From the NCBI GenBank assembly GCA_003117195.1, contig BDSI01000060.1, positions 180,001 to 244,000 of the forward strand: 64,000 nucleotides of DNA, given 5' to 3'. Source of the DNA: Eudorina sp. 2006-703-Eu-15 (Eukaryota; Chlorophyta; Chlorophyceae; Chlamydomonadales; Volvocaceae). Of this stretch, positions 11,701 to 20,700 are shown in pieces (within the stretch, counting starts at the first letter, position 1; every line of letters begins with the position of its first letter). The notes under the pieces were generated by a model, which was not told where the DNA came from, did not search any database, and was given only the letters and a program-made list of their open reading frames with translations. The position numbers were made by a program, and so were the translations under genes.

Positions 11701-14700
11701 CACCGTCCCCTGCACCACCGTCGCCACAGCCGCCTTCGTCATCACCTCCGCTACCATCACCTCCATCACCGCAGCCACCATCTCCACAACCGCCGTCCTC
11801 ACAGCCACCCTCTCCATCGCCTCCATCACCATCCCCACCATCACCATTGCCTCCCTCGCCCTTGCCACCCTCGCCAACGCCACCATCTCCCTCACCACCG
11901 TCGCCCTACCCGCCCTCCCCTTTACCACCATCACCACCCTTGCCCTCGCCGCCACCTCCACCCTCCCCACAACCTCCGTCCCCAGAGCCACCGTCGCCCG
12001 AACCCCCATCCCCTGCACCACCGTCGCCAGAGCCGCCATCACCGACCCCTCCATCTCCTGCACCATTACCACCACCTCCTCCCCCACCGCCACCACACCC
12101 GCCACCACCTTATCCGCCCACTCCCTCGACCCCGCTGCCATCGCCACAGCCGCCATCCCCACAGCCGCCATCGCCACAGCCGCCATCACCACAGCCGCCA
12201 TCGCCACAGCCGCCATCCCCACAGCCGCCATCCCCACAGCCGCCATCCCCACAGCCGCCATCGCCACAGCCGCCATCGCCACAGCCGCCATCGCCACAGC
12301 CGCCATCGCCACAGCCGCCATCGCCACAGCCGCCATCCCCACAGCCGCCATCACCACAACCGCCATCGCCACAGCCGCCATCCCCACAGCCGCCATCGCC
12401 ACAGCCGCCATCGCCACAACCGCCATCACCACAACCGCCATCGCCACAGCCGCCATCACCACAACCGCCATCGCCACAGCCGCCGTCCGCACCGCTGACA
12501 CCTCCTTCCCAGCCCCCTCCTCTCCTACCCGCACCACCTCCGTCCCCTCTTCCCCTTTCCCCGCCCCCAACCAGACCTCCTCCCCGGCCCCCCCGCCCCC
12601 ACGTCCTCCTCCTCGACCCCCCTCCCGATCCCCCTCACCACCCCACTCGCCGCCCCCATCACCTCCATCCCCCTCTCCGCCCCCTCACCCTCCATCGCCG
12701 CCAGGTCAGCCCCCCTCGCCTCCGTCGACTCCGTCACCACCTCTGGTTCCTCCACCACCCGCGCTGCCACCACCCTCCGCTGCTCCGCCTCCTTCCCAGG
12801 AGCCCCCCACTGCGCCTACCCCCTCCTTTAACCTCCCCGTTTCCCCTCTTCCCGCGGAACCCCTGCCACCAGCGGTGCCAGAGCTGCCGCCCCCGCCCCC
12901 ACCTCAGCCTGCCGCTCCCCCGCCTCCCGACAGCCCACCTTCAGCCCCCGGGACACCCTCCGCCGCCCCGCCTACCCAGTCGCCTCACGCACCATCCGCC
13001 CCCATCCCACCTCCGCCACCACCACCGCATCCGCCGGGCCCCTCCCGCCCCCGTCAGCACCTCAGGCAGCCCCGACCCTCAGCCCCGAGCAAAGTCCGCC
13101 TCTCGGTGGCCTCCCCCAGAACCACCAACCACCTCCGGCCGGCAGCGGCGCCGCCGGCCCAACCGCCCCAACCGCCCCGACGCAGCTCCCGCTGATGGTT
13201 CCGCCCGCCTACGCGACACCGCCGTCGCTCGCCCACCACCAGCCCCTGCATCCCCCACAGCTGGCCTCCGACGCGCCCCAGCACCCCACCCCCACCCCCG
13301 GCGTTGTCATCCTGAACCTCCCGCCCCCGCCCCCCTGGTCAGCCTACTCCAGCCCCTCCTACCCCGTCACCGCTGCGGCTCCGAAACCGCCCCCGGCGTC
13401 CCCAGAGGAACCCCGGAGCAACCCTCCTGGCCCGCCGTACGGCAGCCCGTGGCACGGCACCACAGCAGCACCGTGGTACCCGCCCTCCGTTCCACCTCCT
13501 CCGCCCCCGCCCCCGCCGCCTCCTCCTCCAGACCCAGGCGTAGGTTCCCTTCGGCCGCAGCCGCCCAGGGCCGCACGGACGGCGCCCCTAGCCCCGCCAC
13601 CTCAGGGCTCCCCGCCACCCAGCGCTTCGCCGCCGCCGCCTGCTGACTATCAGTACGACAGCGGCTGGGAGGACGACCGTACGGAAGCCGTACGGGCGAG
13701 TCGGATGGTGGTGGTCACGTTCACGGTTGCCTCCCTAGGCCCCCTGATGGGGGCGGCCACCTTCCGGGACTTCATGCAGCTGACTCAGGTGCGGTTGGGG
13801 TCGGGGCTGAGGGTTGGGGTCGGGGCTGAGGGTTGGGGTCGGGGCTGAGGGTTTAGGCTTAGGGTTTAGGCTTAGGGTTTAGGCTTAGGGTTTAGGCTTA
13901 GAGTGCCCATCAGTACATTAGTGTATACATGTTCCGTATCAACTATGTGTGCATATGCTATGTGTTTAGGTAAGAGCGCCGCCCGACCCATGTACTATGT
14001 GTGCATAGGGTTTATGCATATGTGCACACGGTACATGTGTTTTTAATGAGAAGCCCGCCCGTATGTGTGTGTTTAGAATTGCAACCCGTGTGTACCTCTG
14101 TGTGTGTGTACCTCTGTGTGTGTGTACATGCATATGGGATACCGGGGAATTAAGAGCGAGTAGGTGAGGCGCATACAGACAAGCTTTCGGCGATCCGTCG
14201 CCTCCGCCTCCGCGCCTCCTTCATCCGCCTCCGCCGCAGGACACCCTGGCCTCCGCCGGCGGCGCCTCCTGCACCTCACTGGCTATCGTGGAGACCTTCG
14301 ACGGCATCGACACGCTCGGGCTGCGGGCGGGGGTGTCGTGCGACGGGGCGGCGACGGCGGCGACGGCGCGCCTTGACGAGGGGCTGGCGGCCCTGGCACG
14401 GGACCCGCGGGCCGCCTTCGGCGCCGCCTTCCTCACCCGCTTCGGCGTCAAGGACATCGACGTCACCATCGAGGGCGACTTCACGCCGCCGCCGCCGACG
14501 CCAGACGTCAGCGGTCAAGTCCCCGTCGGATCCCCGCCCGCGCCGTCTCCGTCGCCGCCGCCGCCCTCGCGGATCGGGGCGCGCAAGCAGCCGCCGCCGT
14601 CACCGCCGGTGCCGCCGTCGCCGCGGCCGCCGCGGCCGTGGCCGCCGGTGCCGCCGTCGCCGCGGCCGCCGCGGCCGCTGCCGCCGGTGCCGCCGTCGCC

Positions 14701-17700
14701 GCGGCCGCCGCGGCCGCCGCCTCGTCCGCCGCAGCCGTCGCCGCCGTCACCGCCGGTGCCGCCGTCGCCGCGACCCCCAAAGATGCGGCCGCCGCGACCT
14801 CCGCCTTCCAGTCCGGTGCTGCAGCCGCCGCGGCCGCCGGCTCCTCCGTCACCTCCCCCAGCCCCCATCGGCGCCGCCACCTCGCGCGCCGTCATCCCCA
14901 CCACCACCGCCGCCGCCGCCTCCACCGCCCTCACCCCTGACGCCACCGCCACCGCTCTCACCCTCACCGCCGTCGCTACCTGCCAATCTACCGCCGCCGT
15001 CACCGGAGACAGCTCCGGCGCCCCCCCTGGACGCGTATCCCCCACTCTACTCGCCCGGGGACGGCGCCCCCGCCCCGCCCTTCCTTCCCTTCATGCCCAA
15101 TGCTCCAGGGGAACCGCAGCACCCAAGTGTCAGACACGACTCGCCGCCGCCGCCGCCGCCGCCGCCACAAGGCCCCGCAGCGCCGCCGGGCACGCCTCTG
15201 ACGAGTCTGGAATCGCCGTCAGTGCCGCCATCCCCGCCACCGTCGCTGCCGCCGCTACCGCCCCCGTCGCCGTCACCTTCGCCATCACCTCCGCCGCCGC
15301 CGCCGCCACAAGGCCCCGCAGCGCCGCCGGGCACGCCTCCGACGAGTCTGGAATCGCCGTCAGTGCCGCCATCCCCGCCACCGTCGCTGCCGCCGCTACC
15401 GCCCCCGTCGCCGTCACCTTCGCCATCACCTCCGCCGCCGCCACCGCCGCCGCCACAAGGCCCCGCAGCGCCGCCGGGCACGCCTCCGACGAGTCTGGAA
15501 TCGCCGTCAGTGCCGCCATCCCCGCCACCGTCGCTGCCGCCGCTACCGCCCCCGTCGCCGTCACCTTCGCCATCACCTCCGCCGCCGCCGCCGCCTCCAC
15601 AAGGCCCCGCAGCGTTGCCGGGCACGCCTCCGACGAGTCTGGAATCGCCGTCAGTGCCGCCATCCTCGCCACCGTCGCTGCCGCCGCTACCGCCCCCGTC
15701 GCCGTCACCTTCGCCATCACGTCCGCCGCCGCCGCCGCCTCCACAAGGCCCCGCAGCGTTGCCGGGCACGCCTCCGACGAGTCTGGAATCGCCGTCAGTG
15801 CCGCCATCCCCGCCACCGTCGCTGCCGCCGCTACCGCCACCGTCGCCGTCACCTTCGCCATCACGTCCGCCGCCGCCGCCGCAACAGCCGGCTAATCCAT
15901 CGACTGGCAAGTCGCCGGTTGGCAGCCCCCGTATGCCTCCGAGGCCGCCCAAACCTAGATTCCCCGAGTTCCCGGACTTCCCCACCTGGCCGCCGATGCT
16001 GCCACTAGCGGCGCCGCTGCCGCCAGGGGACTTCACGTACCCTCCCCTGGAGCCGGGAGCGGCCGGGGACCGTCCTGCAGATAAGCCGCCGCCGCACTCG
16101 CCGCCGCCGCCGCCGTCACCCGACCTGACGCCGCCGTTACCTGAACATCATCCACAGCCGCCGCCGGATTTCCCGGACTGGCCGCCGCTGCTGCCGCTGG
16201 CGCCGCCGCTGCCTCCCGACAACCCGACCTTCCTGTCGTACCCCCCGGAGACTGAATCCCCAGCGCTGTCGCCGCCGCTGCCGCCGCCGACAGTCTTTGC
16301 CGCACAGCCGCCGCCGGTGTCGCCGGGCCTCACCACACCGCCGCCAGGGCTGCCGCCGCCGCTGCCGCCGCCCATTCTGTCTCCACCGCCCCTGCATCCG
16401 CCACTGCCGCCTTACCCGCCGCCGCCGCAGCATCCGCCCCCGCCACCACCGCCGCCCTCCCTGCAGCCGCCAGGCACCCCGCCAGGGGCCCCGCCCCCGC
16501 CAAAATCTCAGCCGCCGCTGCCCAGGTCACGGCCGCGCCTACAGCCTACCACGGCCCCCAGCACGCGACCCCCGCCGCCACCACAACCTGGCAGCCCCAG
16601 TCCTCCACCTCCACCTCCGCCTCCGCCTTGTCCCCTGCCCCCCTCATCGCCGGCCGCTCCCAGCAGCCCAGACGCCGCCCCGCCGGTGTACGGCGACGGC
16701 CAGGACGCCAGTCTGCCGCCGTACCTGCCGTTCATGCCCTCCCTGCCTGCAGCGCCGCTGGAACCCGTCGCGCTGGTAGCACCTCCGCCGGGTATGCCGC
16801 CGCCGTCGCCGTCACGGCCACAGCTGCCGCCGCCGTCCCCGCCGCCGCCACGGCTGCCGCCGCCGTCACCGCCACAGCTGCCGCCGCCGTCGCCGTCACC
16901 ACCACAGCTGCCGCCGCCGTCGCCGTCACCACCACAGCTGCCGCCGCCGTCGCCGTCACCGCCACATCTGCCGCCGCCGCCTTCCCCACCTGTCCCGCCC
17001 ACCCCCAGTTATCGGCAAGCTTCACCGCCTACCTCCCCCTCCGCGCCCCTTCCATTGGACCCACCATCGCCCCACGGCCCCGACCCGCCGCTCCCACACG
17101 ACCGGCCCTCACCCGACCCATCACGAGTCTCACCGCCCCCAGCATATCCGTCCAGCCCTGTGCCAACAGCGCCGGGGACTCCGGCCCCGCTTCAGCCGCC
17201 CCTGGAGTCCCCAAGCCCCGCCATGCCGTACCAAGCTCCCCCCGCGGTCGCACCAGCTTCCCCCCGTCTTCCCCCGCCACCCTCATACCCGCCACCGGGG
17301 ACGCCAGCCGTGCCGCCGCCGCCGCCGCCCCCTTCGGTACCGCCATCGTACTCCCCGCCGCCGGTGCATCCCCCGGCGTTGCCGCCGGCGCGGCCTGACC
17401 CGCCGCAGCCGCCGTCGGTGCCGGCGGCGCCGCCGCCGGCGGCGCCGGCAACCCCGGTGGCGCCGCAGCTGGTGCGGCTGGTCAAGACGGTGTTTTTGAT
17501 GGTGGATGACGCGGTGGCGGCTATCTTGGAGGACGCGGCCCGCAAGGCGGACTTCATGCGAGCCGTACAGGTACCGTAGGAGTGGATGCCTGAGGAGCAC
17601 TGAGAGCCGCGAGGGCTGTGTGCATCGACAGCATCGGTCGCCATCGTGTGCCGTATCCCGTCTAGGAATCGAGAAAGGAAACCCCCGAAGATGTGTGACT

Positions 17701-20700
17701 TGCGGCGCAGATGACCTCTTGCAGCGCGGGGTGCGTGCCTTAGGCAGGCAGAACAGGTGTGCGTGATACCGTATGCAAGGGGCAGAGCAGCACCCCAATG
17801 ACCCCTTGCAGCGCGGGGTGTGGTGCGTGTGGGGAGGGCCGAGTTCTTAGCGCGGAAAGCCGAGGACGGAAACCGAAACGCTCGTAGCGAGTGACCGGCT
17901 GTCGGCGAGGGCGGCGCCCGTAGGGGGAGAGGCCCTGGCAAGGGCCGTATCCCTCCAGGGACCCTTCCGACGGCTGCGACCCGCTCCTGTGACACCCGTG
18001 CGCACGTGCTGACAGTGAGGCATCCCTGTACCCCAACAAAGGACCTACCCTCCTCCACCGCCTTCCCTAAACCCTAAACCCTAGAACCCCCACGCCTTCC
18101 CGTGATGTATCGGGCGCGACCGCCCTTCCTCTACCCTAAAACCCTAAAACCCTAAACCCTCCCTCCAGGATGCCATCGCCACGGCGGTCCCGGGCGCCTC
18201 CGTCACCGCCCTCTCCGCAGCGCCGGCCCCCGACGGCAGCCGCAGCCTGGTGGCGCAGTCCCTCGTGGCCTTCGACCCACGGGTCACATCCGTACCCGTC
18301 GTGGACGCCAGCCTCGTGACGCTCCGCCGGGCGCCCCTGACTTTCTTTACCTCCGGCTTCCGTACACGGTTCGGCGTCGCCACCGTACAAGTGACGGTTA
18401 CCGTGCAGCTACCGCCGCGGCCGCCATTCCCGCCGCCGCCGCCCGGCGCACCGCCGCCCCCGCCGCCGCCGCCGCCCCCGCCGCCGCCGTCAACTCCGGA
18501 TCAACCTTGGGCCGACAGATCGCTGCCGCCGCCACCGCCGCCACCACCGCCGCCGCCAAGCCTGCCGCCGCCGCCGCCTATGGCAGCGCAGTTCCCGCCC
18601 TCGGAGCTTGAAATTCAGCCCCCTTCCACAGCACTGCCACCACGACCGCCGCCACAGCCGACCAGTGGCAGCGACGGCAGCGATAGCAGCACGCCCGAGT
18701 ATCCACCGTACCCGCCGTACCAGCCGTTCGGCCCGGCGTCAGTGGACGAGCACGTGCCTCCGGACGTGCCATCCTGGCCGCCGCTGCTCCCCGCCTTCCC
18801 GCCTTTGGATCCTGGATCCGTGATGTCGTGGCCGCCGAACACCCCCGACTCCGACCCGATGGCGTCAACTCCTGCTCCTCCAGATTCATCCCCTCCTCAG
18901 CCGTCAGCGGCTCCTGATCCGTTGCCACCTCTGCCGCCGCCGCCGTCAACACCACAGCCGCCGTCGCAGCCCCCACCCGAGCCAGCAGAGCCAGCGAGCC
19001 CGCCGCCGCCATCGTACCCGCCGCAGGCGCCGTACCCGTCACCGCCACCCCAGCCGCCGCTGCCGACGCCGCCACCGCCGCCTTCCTGGCCTTCTCACCC
19101 AGTACGGCAACCGCCGGCGCAGCCGGCGCATCCACCCCAGTCGTCCCTATCGCCACCGCCGTCACCCTCATCGGCCCCCAAGCAACCTGACCAGCCCCGC
19201 CAGCCCCAACCCCTACCCCAGGCCCCGGCCCCGGCCGCGCTACAGCCACCATCGTCGCCGGCTGTAGCACTATCACAGCCGGAGCAGCCGGAGCAGCCAT
19301 CGTCACCGTCCCAGCCGGCCACAGGGCCTGCGCCCTTCTCGGCTGCAGGCCCAATCCAACCACCCCCCACCGGCGTTTCCCCGTCCGTCTCCCCGCCATC
19401 GCCGCCGGCCTACCCCCATCCCCAGTCGCACCCCGCCCAGCCACCTCCCATCCCGCCTGCGCCGGTGACTACGGCACCGCCACCGCCGCCACCCGCCGCG
19501 GATCCCACAATCCCCGGCCCGTCTCCGCCTCCGCCGCCGCTGCTGCCGCCGCCGACACGGCCGGTCCAGCTGGCGCCAAGGCCGCCGACCGGGCCGCCCT
19601 CCATCCCCCCTTATTCGCCGTCGCCAGCCTACGGCTCAGCGGCCGGAACGCCACTTGCTACATCCCCGCCGCCAGCCCGTCCTGCACCGGACCCACCCTC
19701 ACCACAGCCGCCGTTGGCGCCTCCGCCCAGTGTGCCGCCAGAGCCTCCGCCGACGTCACCGTCAACGCCGCCGCCACCGCCGCCACCTCCACCACCGCCG
19801 CCGCCGGATCCCCCGCCGTCGCCGCGCCCGCCGAACCCGCGCCCGCCAAAATCGCCAAAACCGCCGCCGCCGTCGCCGCCATCACCTCCGCCGCCGCCAC
19901 CGCCGCCGAGCCAGCCGCCGCCGGATCCTCCGCCGGGGCGGCCTCCGTCGCCACCGTCACCGGCGCCGTTGCGGCCTCCGCCGCCGAAGAAGCGCCGCCC
20001 GCCGCCAGAGCCGCCGGGATCGCCGCCGGTAGGCGACCCGCCCGAGTGGCTCTTCCCGCCCCTGGCCCTGCCGCCGTACGCGCCATTTGAGCCGGATGAC
20101 CTGACACCGGATAGCCCCGAGGCGCCGGAGGCGCCGTCGCCGACGGATGCCCCGCTGCGGCCCTTCACACCCGGCATACAAAGCCCACCGCGGCCCTCCG
20201 CGCCCCTGCCGCCGCCATCTGTGCTGCCGCCGCCGTCAGTTCCATCCTACCCGCCAGACCCTCCCCCGCCGCCACCGCCGCCACCGCCGCCGCCGCCGTC
20301 GCGGCCATCGCCGCCGGGTCTGCCGTCGCCGCCGCCGCTTCGACCACCACCATCACCGCCGCCCGCGCAGTCCCCACAGCCGCCTTCTCCGCCGCCGCAT
20401 TCGCCGGACCCACCGCCACCGCCGCCACCGCCGCCGCAACCGTCCGCACCGGATCCTCCGCCTCCTCCTCCTCCGCCGCCGCCGCCGCTTCAACCGCCTC
20501 CGGCACTGTCACCGGACCCGCCGCAGTCACCGCCGCCACCACCACCACCGCCGCCACCGCCGCCGCTCCTTCCTTCCGCACCCGGTACGCCACCGCCGCC
20601 ACCACCACCGCCGCCGCCTCCACCACCCCTGTCGCCCGACCCGCCTCCACCACCTCCGCCGCCACCGCTGCCACCACCCGACCTGCCGCCGCCGCCGCCG

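Noticed and set aside
8569..12570. Very long open frames overlapping shaft 1 in a second + frame and on the minus strand (over 1,200 codons each)
   Set aside because: They arise because CCN-repeat DNA lacks stop codons in every frame. Their products are His/Arg/Leu or Ala/Val/Met monotony without domains, and only one frame joins the modules with proper splice phases.
15047..16036. Minus-strand Gly/Asp-rich open frame opposite shaft 2
   Set aside because: It is the complement of the proline repeats, with no domain and no independent start or splice signals.
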